DNA of 64,000 nt. Origin: Perognathus longimembris pacificus. Taxonomy: Eukaryota > Chordata > Mammalia > Rodentia > Heteromyidae. Positions within the stretch are counted from its first letter, which is position 1, and each line of letters begins with the position of its first letter. Under the pieces are notes generated by a model, which made no database searches, was not told where the DNA came from, and was given only the letters and a program-made list of their open reading frames with translations. The stretch is from positions 11,112,826-11,176,825 of the forward strand of contig NC_063171.1 in the NCBI RefSeq assembly GCF_023159225.1. Reading direction: 5' to 3'. The translations under genes and the position numbers were made by a program. Below are positions 46,073 to 56,460 of the stretch, in pieces.

Positions 46073-46560
46073 CTAAAATTCAGTCCCTGGGCCTCCTGAC
46101 TAGACAGGTGGTATGCACAGCGGAAGTAGGGACAGATTTTTACTTGACTTGCCAATCTCTGCCCCAGTATGAGTACCACTAACCTGCATATAGCCATAGG
46201 TTACCTTCTCAATTCACTCACATACCCACCATCAATCCAAGACAAACTGAGACTCACTGTTGTCTTCTCCCAGAAAACTTAATTTCTATTTTGACATAAT
46301 TACTACTTGGTTTTCATGGTTGATGTCTATTTTCTTCCACTAAACTGTTGGCATTGAAGGGCAGAGAGCAGGCCATTTTATCTCTATTTGGCAACATCAG
46401 ACAGAAAAGAGATTTGTTGTGAGAGACAAATTGGTAGTTTAAAGAATAAATAAATTTTGTAAGAATAGGTTTGCTAACACAAACAATTATATATTGATAT
46501 TAATGGCCAGTAGAATGTAACAGGAAATATAAGAAATAGCAGAGCCACGGCATGCTCATA
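46073..46560. other. Unassigned sequence
   Basis: Nothing recognisable. Confidence 0.5.
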
Positions 46561-46564
46561 AAGA

Positions 46565-46905
46565 TGGCTGAGTGCAGTAAGGCACACCTATAACCTTAAC
46601 ATTTAAGAGGTGCAGGTTGGGGCTGGGAATATGGCCTAGTGGCAGAAGTGCTTGGCTCATATACATGAAGCCCTAGGTTCGATTCCTCAGCATCACTTAT
46701 ATAGGAAAAGCCAGAAGTGGCGCCGTGTCTGAAGTTGTCCGAGTGCTAGCCTTAAGCAAAAAGAAGCCAGGGACAGTGCTCGGGCCCTGAATTTAAGATC
46801 CAGGACTGGCAAAAAAAAAAAAAAAAAAAAAGGTGCAGGTTGAATAATCCTGACTTTGAAGACAGCTTGAATGACACAGTGATACACTGTCGCAAAATTA
46901 CAACA
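46565..46905 (+). mobile_element. B1-like (7SL-derived) SINE interrupted by an IDL-Geo SINE
   Basis: Left piece 'ggctgagtgcagtaaggcac acctataaccttaacattta agagg', right piece after the insertion 'aataatcctgactttgaaga cagcttgaatgacacagtga tacactgtcgcaaaa'. Joined, the two read as a B1-like monomer with an A-rich end. Confidence 0.8.
46620..46830 (+). mobile_element. IDL-Geo SINE (in a B1-like SINE)
   Basis: Complete dimer, cAAAaagaagcc variant, A-tail 46811-46830. TSD aggtgcaggttg is exact at 46608-46619 and 46831-46842. Confidence 0.93.
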
Positions 46906-47134
46906 ACAAAACCAACACAGATATCTGTGTAAACAATCACAAAATAAAGGGCAGTTGTGGGTCTATAATCAGTCTGTTGAGGATTCCTAAGTGTCTGGTA
47001 AAAATATTCCTAGGACTCTAAATGTCTTTCAAATAGGGCTTTCCAATTATCCATGGTAAGAAGTATTTACCTCTCCATCACTGAAAGCATTTGTTCTGAA
47101 CAACAACAACAACAAAAAAGACTCAGTTTTAATG

Positions 47135-47290
47135 ACCATGCAGCTGCATTTACTGCATGCTTACTGAGAGCCTTGAAATGTGTTAAGTACTTACTTGCAA
47201 TTTTCTTTTAAAAATGCTCTGAAGGAGGTTATAATGTCACTTCCATTTTATAGATAGTGAAACTGATGCTTGCAGTTGTAATGTGGCTTC
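47135..47290 (-). mobile_element. MIR fragment, antisense
   Basis: Order 'tttactgcatgcttactgag', 'tgtgttaagtacttact', 'cttccattttatagatagtg aaactgatgcttgc' is the reverse complement of the MIR 3' half. Confidence 0.65.
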
Positions 47291-47448
47291 ATGAAAGCCG
47301 TCCTATTGCACAATGGTGAGTTTAGGCCTGAGCAAATTTTCCCTCTGTGCTGTATTTCCATACTTGGATTAGCAATATGTTTAGCAAACATTAGAGGTCA
47401 CTTCCCATTATTAGACTTTAGATACTAAAAATAATAATAGTTGAACAT

Positions 47449-47690
47449 GCCATATAACAATGGCTCATACTTGTAATCCTAGCTAATCAGGATGCTGAGC
47501 CTTGGTGGTCAAGGTTTGATGTAAGCCAGGGAAAGAAAGATTGTTAAATTCCATCTCTCATAAATCAGAAAGTAGCCAGTCTGCAGGTGAGGATCATGTA
47601 AAAATGCACTAACCATGAACAAGCAGGCCAAGGGAGAACTCAAATATTCAAATATTCTGAGTTCAAGCCCAAGTGCTGCCTAATAATGAT
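47449..47690 (+). mobile_element. 7SL/tRNA dimeric SINE, strongly diverged
   Basis: Head 'atggctcatacttgtaatcc tagctaatcaggatgctgag', linker 'ttccatctctcataaatcag', degenerate right unit ending 'gagttcaagcccaagtgctg'. The right unit is more decayed than in other copies. Confidence 0.7.
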
Positions 47691-47920
47691 TAATAATAAT
47701 CATGTAGAACTGTTACTATATAATGTAATAATAAAACTTGCATATTTATAATAATAAATAACTTTTATTATTATTGTTATATGACTGGCTAGAGAAGGAA
47801 AAAAGGGGAACTCCCAATCTAAGTAATTTTACATATATTTTTAAAATCATAAGACTGGGTGATACATGAACAGAATCTCAATAGATGCCTGAAACCACAG
47901 ATCAAAACCAATCCTATGTA

Positions 47921-47922
<2 letters not shown>

Positions 47923-47958
<36 letters not shown>
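47923..47958. repeat. (GT)18 microsatellite
   Basis: 36 bases of pure GT. Confidence 0.96.
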
Positions 47959-47960
<2 letters not shown>

Positions 47961-48984
47961 GTTTAATGACAAATTAGATTAAAATTAAAGAGCAATAAAT
48001 TAGGACAATAGAAATGGCATAAAATAAAATTAACAATATCACTACTCTTGTACATTGAGCCTTGATTTTTACAAAGTCTTGATTTATTGTAAGTGAATGA
48101 CAAAACTGAAGTGATTACTAACAGATTAAGCAAGAGTGGTATATATGATGTAGATACACTGGAAAAATGGATGCAAATTAAATGGATGAGATGACAAGAG
48201 TGACTGGCATAAAAAACACTAGGGTAGATATTTCTTTCAAGTTCAAGTTATTAATGGGTAATACTCAATTTTCAAAACTTGAGGCTAAGTACTCAGGGAA
48301 GAATAATAATAGGATTCAACCCAGATTAATAAGAGTGGCAGGGTGAGCAGACAGGAGCTAACTGAGCAGAAGCTTCAATTCTTCCAGATAGTTGAATTTG
48401 GTTTCACAACCATCACAGATTGTCCTGCCCCACCTCGACCAAGCCTCAATATACAGAGGCCCTTGCTAGACAAGTTCTGCTTTGAGAAATATTTACTTTC
48501 CAGCAGACACTATTTTATTTTCTAAACATAAATCCAAATGTTTATTCAGTATTTCTGTAGACACTGGATTATGGCTTCATGGAGATAGGAGAAAGCCTGA
48601 AGTATATACTAATAAATAGAGGGCTGGTAGTCACATATTTACAAAGTAACCTCAGGCATCATCTGTAGATATTAATGGAGTCAAGGCTCTTGCTGGAAGG
48701 GTACTTGCCTCCTTTGTTTATATTTATGTAGGTTCAAATGTTAGTTAATCCTCAGGCATGTGGTAAAATAATGCTTGATACTCTCAATTATGACTCCAGC
48801 CCACAGGGCTATCGTGTTTTCCCAGAGGAATACAAACAAACCTTCAGCATCACATGAAACATCACCTGATAGTAGGCTCTGCTCCTTCAAATACATCTTG
48901 ACTCCCAATGGAAATAACATGAGATCAAATCTCAAAGATATTTCAATGACCCATGTGCTAAAGCATTGGTCTCCACCCTGCAGC
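47959..48984. other. Unassigned sequence
   Basis: No recognisable element. The opposite-strand overlapping frames at 48741-49002 are not supported. Confidence 0.45.
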
Positions 48985-49255
48985 ACGATTGAAAGGTGGT
49001 AGAACCTTGAACATAGTGGGTTTCTTAGGTCATTGTATTGAGGAGCTGTACAGGATAGGGGTTATGGAGTGCCAGTCTCATATTCTTCCTTTCTCTTCCA
49101 TTCCTAGCTGTGAAGTGAATGGCTTTGCTTTATCATGTGTTGCTAAGCTGGTCCAGCCCCGGAGCCATGGATGTAATTGCTAATAAACAAAGTCTTCCAA
49201 AATGATAAGCCCAAACAGATCTTCCCTCTTTATAAGTCTTAGGAAGTCAGTTTTA
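48985..49255 (+). mobile_element. LTR-like dispersed repeat (same family as 16270, 45470, 60545)
   Basis: 'gaaaggtggtagaaccttga acatagtgggtttcttaggt cattg' is the reverse complement of the block 'aatgacctaaagacctctca ctag ... gaaaggttctaccacctt' at 60817-60871. It ends with 'gccatggatgtaattgctaa taaac' and 'cagatcttccctctttataa gtctt', like 16530-16580. MaLR assignment tentative. Confidence 0.5.
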
Positions 49256-49473
49256 ATAAAAAAAAAAGCTAAAACCATAATCCTTTTTCCAGTCATTAAA
49301 TTTTAATAAGAAGATTCAATCAAAATTGTACTAAAATAAAATCCTATTATTCAAGGGCCTTAGCCCCTACATGGTATCAAGGACCGGATTGAAGGACTTT
49401 GACTTGCTAAGGCAAGATGTCTACCATAAAAGACACACCACCAGATCTTTTTGCTTTAAGCTATTTTTAGAGA

Positions 49474-49476
<3 letters not shown>

Positions 49477-49533
<57 letters not shown>
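49477..49533. repeat. (GT)28 microsatellite
   Basis: About 57 bases of GT, the longest dinucleotide tract in the window. Confidence 0.96.
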
Positions 49534-49534
<1 letters not shown>

Positions 49535-49844
49535 TGTATGTTTGGCCTGGGTCTGCATTCCAAGAGTAGTCATTCTATTTATGCTCCCTGGATAACAGAG
49601 ATTACAACACATATCACAATGCCAAAATTGTTTGTTGAGAATGGAATTTGTAAATTTTTGCCTTGGCTGAAATTGAACTGAGGTCTTTGTGATTTCTGCC
49701 TCACAAGGTGGGACCTACCATATCCAGTCTCAGCCTACTCAGTTCTTTGAAGAACAGATGGAGATTAGCATTCTGAATGTTATAAACAAACACAATCATT
49801 GATTAATTACTCCACTGTTTATGGTTTTTTTATGCTATAGGTAC

Positions 49845-50605
49845 AAAACCTAAATTTCATCCAAAACATAATCTCATTTCCATTAGGGAAGAGCCACTAG
49901 AGATGGCTTAAACTTTTTTTAACATTTAGCTGAAGGAACAGAAAAGCAATGATTTAACATTTAGCAAAAGTCCCATGTAGTCTATTTAAGTGAATATTTT
50001 AGTTAATTTTAGTTTACTTTATTTTAAGGGTGATATACTGAAGGGCTACAGTTACACAAGTCAGATAATGAATTCATTTCCTGTCAAACATCGTTATCCC
50101 TTTCCACTTTGCTTCCCCTCCCCCTAGCTCCTCTCCTTCTCACCCCCCTGCCAAGTTATAAAATTCATTTCCAACACTGTGTCTTGTATTGCTGTTGTAT
50201 TGGTTTACCCTTTCTTTTTCTCACCATTTTGTTTTCTCTTCTCCAAATTAGACAAACAAACCAGACTCAGGGAACCAAAATAAAAAACACTGACAACAGG
50301 GGGTGAATCAAAGGGAGGGGGGGTTAGAAGGAAACAAGAAATAAATTCATTCAATTTCACTGATCAATTGAAATAAGACAAGTCCTGTGATCAGTTTAAG
50401 AAAACAATTATCTCTTTCACATGTCAGTCAGGCCTTTCCTATCTCATCATAAGAGCAAAATAATATGAAGGTCCATTACTCTTCTCAAAAAGGAGGCAAA
50501 GACATTCACCATGCCTTCCTGCCTGAGGCTTCTCACTGGCTCAGACCCTTGGGTGTCTTTGATAGGTGCTTTCTGCTAATGTACTATAGATAAGTGAATT
50601 AATAA
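49845..50605 (+). repeat. Local direct duplication, copy 1 (contains an L1 fragment)
   Basis: Colinear with 51239-51660: 'caaaacctaaatttcatcca', 'gatggcttaaacttttttt', 'acagaaaagcaatgatttaa cattta', then after the L1 fragment 'aataagacaagtcctgtga', 'attcaccatgccttcctgcc tgagg', 'gggtgtctttgataggtgct'. Net length without the L1 is about 425 bp, matching the 422 bp of copy 2. Family not recognised; could be paired LTRs without obvious TG/CA ends, or a small segmental duplication. Confidence 0.85.
50010..50345 (-). mobile_element. Old LINE-1 3' UTR fragment, inside duplication copy 1
   Basis: Antisense L1 3' end: 'ggtgatatactgaagggcta cagtt', then a C/T-rich tract 'cttcccctccccctagctcc', 'gccaagttataaaattcatt', 'gtcttgtattgctgttgtat tgg'. 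It is absent from copy 2, so it arrived after the duplication or was inherited by one copy only. Confidence 0.75.
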
Positions 50606-51238
50606 TCTTATGTGCTGCTTTCTTTCAGAATCTAAGACACTCCATAAAGTGTTGTTTAAAATTTCATATTTCTAACACACCAGCTGTGTCCCTATTGTTC
50701 ACAACCAATATTGATTCCCTGGTTAACTCTATAAATGATGCCTCATTGTTATTCCTCCAAGTTTTTAGTGGAGGAAGAGATGTGACCAGGGAGCAAAACT
50801 GGAGCCCAGGATCCAGGATCTTGGCACCACTTAGAAATGAGGAAACTTCCAGATTGCGGAGCTAAAAGTCCTCTTTTTCAAGTGTTCTTGCTGCCTTTAC
50901 TCCACAAGTTCCTCTGCAAGGATTTCTGTATTCTGAGAGACTTTAATCTACTCAAGAGCCTTCCCAGGGCCAGACAGAATTCCTGTAATTGATGGCAAGT
51001 GGATTTAGGAGGTAAAGCTGGTATGCATAAAGTAGCTATTTTTTTTTCTAACATTTGGGCTCATAAATTCCATGAAACAATCCAAAGTTCAAGCACTACC
51101 AGATCTTCTTGTCAGGTCAGACCATAACCTAAACAAATTCCAGAATTTGTGTTCCAGGACTACTTATGGAAAGAAGTAAGGTTAATTATAGAGCTCAACG
51201 TAGCTCTTGCTCCCAGGCCCAGTGAGGGAAGCAGACAA
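50606..51238. other. Unassigned spacer between the two duplicated segments
   Basis: About 630 bp with no recognised gene or repeat. If the duplicated segments are LTRs this would be the remnant interior, but I see no gag-, pol- or env-like reading frame in it. Confidence 0.45.
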
Positions 51239-51660
51239 CAAAACCTAACTTTAATCCAACATACAATCTCATTTCTAGTAGAGAAAAGCCCCTAACGATG
51301 GCTTAAACTTTTTTCACCCTTAGCTGAAGGGACAGAAAAGCAATGATTTAACATTTAGGAAAACTCCCATATGGTCTAGTTAACTGAAATGTTTAGTTTA
51401 CCTTTGTAAAGCCCATTTAATCCTACTGATAGACTGAAAATAAGACAAGTCCTGTGAAGAGTTCAAGAAAACAAATATTTTCCCTCTTGTGTCATTCAGG
51501 ACTACAGGAGCTAAATAATATTAACAGTCCATGTCATGGACAATGCTCACAAAGGAAGCAAAGAAATTCACCACACCTTCCTGCTTAGGTAATTTCACTG
51601 GTGCAGGCCCTCAGGTGTCTTTAATAGGCACTCTCTGGTAATGCAGTATAAATGATTGAA
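51239..51660 (+). repeat. Local direct duplication, copy 2
   Basis: Matches copy 1 in order and spacing without the L1 insertion: 'gatggcttaaacttttttc', 'acagaaaagcaatgatttaa catttagg', 'aataagacaagtcctgtgaa', 'attcaccacaccttcctgct', 'caggtgtctttaataggca'. Confidence 0.85.
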
Positions 51661-52504
51661 TCAAACTGAGACATCATTCAACCCTATACTTGGGACATTT
51701 GAAATGTCCAAAGCCTGGGCACTCATTTGAAGTCAGCATCTTACTAGCATTTTAGAGCTTTTGTTTTCTCTCTATCATCCAATAATATCTACTGTAGGTG
51801 TAGTGGTTCTTGTCTGATAGGCATACTGTCAGTGGAAACTTATCTGCAGCCCAAATCAGGTGAGAAAAGAGGGCAGCCGATCTGCCCACACAACAAGGTA
51901 TGGGCTGGGATAATCTAACTGCCTGTTTCTGTTGTATATTCCAGAGAATGAAGAGTCATATGAGCCCCTGCATCTTCTTGGCCCTCTTGTCTTCTGGCCT
52001 TTTCATTATATCTGACTCCAACATCTGCTGTGAAGTTGCTCTGTTATCTACAACAAGATGGAAAAAACAGTTCTCCAGTGCCCCTCTGTGTCCAGCATAG
52101 GCAATGTGGCCTAGGATGCAGCCTAAACTTGTAAGAGGCAAAAAGATTTTCAATAGCTTCAACAAGAAGATTTTCACAGCCATTAGTTGGGTTTCAGTCT
52201 AGCTAAGCATGTTTTATTCTGTATGTCAAAAGAGATTTCTTCTTTGCTTTGTAGTTTGAAAATGGGTGATCAGAAGTGATTGGGAACCTGAGCCAGTTGA
52301 AACAGGGTAGCATATGAATGAGATGGCTCAGAGAAGGATAGGGAAAAGAGACCACAGAATGCTGGGGTGCATTGTCTTGGACATAGAATACCCACAATGT
52401 GGAGAGAGAAGACAGAATGCTCCTGTCACAATTATGGGTGACATAAATGGGCCTTTGTTGCCTTGTAGGATTCTTCAACATCCATTCCCCCTATTTTGGG
52501 AGAA
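51661..52504. other. Unassigned sequence with one exon-like short frame
   Basis: At 51948-52100 a plus-strand frame starting MKSHMSPCIFLALLSSGLF has a basic start and a hydrophobic stretch like a signal peptide, and follows a pyrimidine-rich acceptor-like stretch ending in ttccag (51939-51944). It stops after 50 codons. No partner exon was found. I do not call it a gene. Confidence 0.35.
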
Positions 52505-52685
52505 AACTGTGTTTTTGCTCTTCTTTTCCTCTCTCTTCTGTCTCTCTCTCCTCTCATCTCTCTTCTTTTCTTCTCCTCCCCTCCCCTTTCTCCTTTCTTT
52601 CCTCTCCTCTTTCCTCTCATCTTATTTCTTTTCCTCTCATCTTATGTCATTTCCTCTTTCTCTTCTTCTCTCCACCCCTCTCCCA
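52505..52685. repeat. Polypyrimidine (CT-rich) tract
   Basis: About 180 bp almost purely C and T on the plus strand (tctctctcctctcatctc... type), broken by a few A and G. Low-complexity sequence. Frames through it are compositional artefacts. Confidence 0.92.
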
Positions 52686-53089
52686 AGGAGGTAATGATCA
52701 CCAAAATAATGAGAGGAGGACACAGAGTCCAGCCGGGAGCTTTCAGAATGTTCCTAGAGGCAATGTCCCAAAAACTGTTAAAGGGAGAGGAATCTAGATG
52801 AAGTCCTGAAACTAGAGTCTCTGTGTAGTCAAAATTCTTTTTGAGGTCCTGAGAGTAGCTTACTAGTGATTAGACTATTTTATCTCTTCTCAAATTGCAA
52901 AGTTATACCTAGACAATCTCACCCACCTGCTGAGACCCAAAGTGACTCTCAGGGACCTCACCATAGGTGGAACAGGTGACTCAGCCACACTTTTTTCCTA
53001 GTCCCTTATAATCACCTTAAATCAGGGCATCTCTTGCTTTTCTTTGATGAAACACTAATAAGTAACTGGAAAGGAAGGAAGACTGAGTA
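52686..53089. other. Unassigned sequence
   Basis: Nothing recognisable. Confidence 0.5.
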
Positions 53090-53247
53090 CTTAGTGTTAT
53101 TTCCTTTTAAAATGAAATCAGTGTAACTGTGAATTCCTAAATTTTTCACCTAAGGTTAATCATTGTCAATATTTTGTTGTGTTAGGTGCTTTATAATACA
53201 ATTATGAATGAATGCTATACATCATTAAAAATTGTCAATACCAGTAG

Positions 53248-53320
53248 GCTTAGATCTCAGGAGCTGGTGTTCATTAGGCAGGTACTCTACCATTATAACC
53301 ATACCTCGAGCTGTATATAT
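53248..53320 (-). mobile_element. ID-like SINE, antisense, decayed
   Basis: 'ctggtgttcattaggcaggt actctaccattataaccata cctcgagct' is the antisense of an ID-type tRNA-like unit. Confidence 0.6.
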
Positions 53321-53557
53321 TATTTTTAAAAGCTTCCATTTATATTTAGCTACTTAATGTGAACATCTTTTTATATGAAATATTTATAAAGAAAATATGT
53401 TAATGTTTATATAGTATTTCCTATATCACAAATCTTCATTGTTAATTAGATTGGTTCCAATTTTGCATTTCTATTCCTTTGTATGTATCCTTAATCAAAC
53501 CCTTATGATAAATTTCTAGAAATGTTATCTCAAGGGCAAATGACATGGCTAGTTTTT

Positions 53558-53619
53558 TTTTTCAGAAATAAAATCTCATGACTTTATTTTGCTTTTACAA
53601 TATTAGCAGGTCTAAATGT
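53558..53619 (-). pseudogene. Tiny processed retrocopy: 3' end of an unidentified mRNA with poly(A)
   Basis: A 62-bp insertion on the minus strand carries an AATAAA signal (53588-53583) about 20 nt before the start of a poly(A) tail (T-run from 53562 leftwards). It is flanked by a perfect 19-bp TSD, aatgacatggctagttttt, at 53539-53557 and 53620-53638. The sense-strand target junction reads TT|AAAAAC, fitting L1 endonuclease. The insertion interrupts ancient L1 sequence, which continues cleanly on both sides. The parent mRNA is unknown to me. Confidence 0.88.
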
Positions 53620-53720
53620 AATGACATGGCTAGTTTTTAAACTTGTGGTAGATACTGAAAAATTGCTTTCCATGAAGGTTGTAACAATTTACATATTCTC
53701 CAGAGAAACAGACTTAGAAG

Positions 53721-55947
53721 GACACACAGTATCTAACCTTTAACTTCTCCATTCTTTTTCAGTCCAAATGCTCAGAGACTCTTCACAGAGGTGAGACAAC
53801 TGGTAAATGCTAATTCTTCATAGTGTGCATAGCACCTCAGTATATTTTTAGTCCTTGTGATGAGACATATAACTTAATATTATCATGCCCATTTGCAAAT
53901 GATGCCCAGAGATGTTGAGTAATCACTCTCCATCCTTCTGAACAAGAATCATGGATAAGCCCACTTATCTCCCAAGGCCAATGTTCCTTCTATCCAGCTT
54001 CCTCTCTACTTGGGCTTCTCCTTAGAGTGCATCAACTCAAGAATCTGATTTAGTTATTCTTGTGTGGAGGTCTGAGATGGGAAACATTCTCCCAGGTTTT
54101 GAGAACATGATGAAAGTAGTGGGTCACTTTCCCAAAACAGAAACGCTCATAGTCACACAATAAATTATAAATGTAATTCCAGGAAGAAGAGATCAAAGAG
54201 TCCTGCATGTGCAAAAGGACTAGAGAATAAAGACTCAATGTGAGATTTAGTACATTGTTAATAAACACAAACAGCAGCCAGAATGCTAAGATGACCTGAA
54301 TGACTCACCTTAATATAATCCTCACCCTTCAAGCATACATAGAACCTGTCTGTGAAGACTATGTTATGTTATAGCCAGACATAGGCACAGAGACTATTCA
54401 TGAATGAGTCCAAGATAATGTTCTGAATCTTTCAACCTGGACCTAAAGGTCAGAGACTGATCAGAGGATGAAGAGATTATCTGGGTGGCTTTGAAGAGGG
54501 ACAGGACTCTGTAGAGAACCTGTGAGAAGTCTTCCTGAGTGAAGAGAACACAGACATGCAAATGCACACACAAATGCATGTACACATGTGTGCACATACA
54601 CACACAAATTTTGGCTGACAGGAGAAGTATAGAGTATCAGTACTATATAATCTCAGAAGTGAGTTAGAGAAGGCAGCAAACCTAAAGAGTGTCCAAAGAG
54701 AAGCAACGATAGCTTCTACCTGATTTCAGGCCTGTAGAATTCCAAGCCAAAATCAACTTAGGCACTAGTTATACTTATGAACTACAAAAACTGAAGTTCT
54801 AGAAAGGGGCATGAAGTCACTAAATGTGTCTAATTTGAAGTGCAGCAGTACCAAATGCAATTGAACATTATATACTGGAGCACATGCTAGGATCGCATTA
54901 TGTTTGCTCCAACAGAAGATGAAAGGGTCTTTTCTTAATGTTTCTGCTCTCTCTTCTGTCAGAAAATACGAAAAGAAAACCTAGATCTCAGACACTCATC
55001 AACAGACAGCCTGGGTTGAAAAATGTATATTAACAGGGCTGGAAATCTTTGCCAGTCCAAGAAAAGAAGGTTTCAGTGGGCAAGAGGCCATCAGAAAATC
55101 ACCCACTGAAGAACAGTGAGATGGTTTTTGTGAAGTCTGGGGTTTGTGGGAAGACTTAGGGAAACTTGTCCCTCCTCAGTTTCCTCCTTTGTAAGGTAGA
55201 GTGGAAGGGAAAGCTCTTGGAATTTTCAAAAAGCAGCAATTAGATCTAACTTTCTGAAACCCAAAATAGGCCATAGATATCTAGGAAATGTTTCCAAAAA
55301 TGTAGAGAAAGATGAAATTGTGTAGAAAGTTGAACCTTTGACCTTAAATATGGACACTGTCTATGTGCTGTGGGCGTTCATGGAAGATTCACTGGAGTGG
55401 CTTTTTCTTAGGAAGAATGTTCAGAAAATGTGATATACTCACATCTGGATGGGCTTCATGTCCAATTGTTTTTTGTTTTATTGTCTTCTGCGGAAGGGGC
55501 CTTGCAGAACAGGACAGCTGGGTATTTCCCCGTCCTTTACCACTGAAAACAACGTATGGACTCACCTATATTGTTGGAATTCCTCCACTTTGCACTAGGG
55601 TTCTATGTGAGATGTATCTTGGCTTGATACTACCATCAATCAGAGGTGACACATTCACACTGTAACCAGGCCAATGTGACACCTCCTTTTCTTGTTGTCT
55701 TGTCAATATCTATGGCTCCTACTTCACTGAACCAGAAGAGAAATTTTCCTGGGACTCAAAAGATCATGAAATCTGTTTTGTGTCAGCCAGAGCCCCTTGA
55801 CAGCAAATATAAATGATAACTTCTAAAAGTTCTGCTACTGCTTTGAAGACTCCATTTATCTTATCAATGGCAACATAAAAAAGGGGAAGCAAATCTCTGG
55901 CAGCAATCATGAGAATTTATAACTTATATCATAAGTACCCTTACTGC
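53721..55947. other. Mostly unassigned; weak MIR remnants
   Basis: 53850-53990 resembles antisense MIR (catgcccatttgcaaatgat gcccagagatgttgagtaat) and 55160-55205 has a short MIR-like piece (cctcagtttcctcctttgta ag). The 100-codon plus-strand frame at 55363-55665 has no recognisable motif and is not called. Confidence 0.4.
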
Positions 55948-56165
55948 AGCTTGGTGCCAGTGGTCACATTTGTATCCTAATTACTTAGGATTCTGAGTTC
56001 TGAGGATCAGGGCTCAAAGCCAGCCAGAGTAGGAAAGCCCAGGAAAATCTTATCTCCAATTAATCACATAAAAAGCTACAAGAGAAGATGTGGCTCAAGT
56101 GATAGACACTACCCTGGAGCAAAAGAAGTCCAGGTACAGTGTCCAAGCCCTAGAACAGGCACAAA
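55948..56165 (+). mobile_element. 7SL/tRNA dimeric SINE
   Basis: Head 'cttggtgccagtggtcacat', 'gttctgaggatcagggctca aagccagccagagtagg', linker 'tcttatctccaattaatcac', right unit 'gatgtggctcaagtgataga cactaccctggagcaaaag', end 'gtccaagccctagaacaggc' and an A/T-rich tail. Confidence 0.8.
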
Positions 56166-56299
56166 ATAGTAATAATAATAGCAATAATAACATACTACAT
56201 CCAGACGAATCAATAGAATTATATTTTTGGTTTGGCATTGGTTTTTCTGAGTAGAAATGTGGAAGTTCTAACACATTAGTAATTCATCCAGTCACAAAG

Positions 56300-56460
56300 A
56301 TGCGGTGAAATTTAGTCCTGGTTTCCCTGGGTTCTGCCTGTGGTCCTCAGCACATGCATGCTTTTCTGCCCCTTCCAGTTGTAGCCCTACAGATCTTGTC
56401 TATCTACAGTTTCCTCCTTTGTAAAATGGGTGTTTGGACAAGCTGTCTGGGTCATGCTAC
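56300..56460 (+). mobile_element. MIR fragment
   Basis: 'gtttccctgggttctgcctg' and 'ctacagtttcctcctttgta aaatggg' fit the MIR tRNA-like start and core 3' motif. Confidence 0.55.

Larger units (their letters stand above)
53090..53720 (-). mobile_element. Ancient LINE-1, antisense, with ID-like SINE and a retrocopy inside
   Basis: Old L1 antisense pattern: 'ggttaatcattgtcaatatt ttgttgtgttaggtg' and 'ttgtatgtatccttaatcaa', 'gataaatttctagaaatgtt', 'aaattgctttccatgaaggt tgtaacaatttacatattct cc'. An ID-like SINE (53248-53320) and a 62-bp insertion (53558-53619) interrupt it. Confidence 0.65.

Noticed and set aside
49421..49681. Cys-Val and Thr-His repeat frames
   Set aside because: Translations of the GT microsatellite.
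50606..51238. Retroviral interior between paired LTRs
   Set aside because: No gag, pol or env-like frame, primer-binding site or polypurine tract; the flanking duplicates lack clear LTR ends.
52314..52801. Frames of 101-126 codons around the CT tract
   Set aside because: Serine/leucine-rich translation of low-complexity polypyrimidine DNA.
55363..55665. 100-codon plus-strand frame, considered as a possible exon of a secreted protein
   Set aside because: No recognised domain, no convincing splice sites and no codon-level support.
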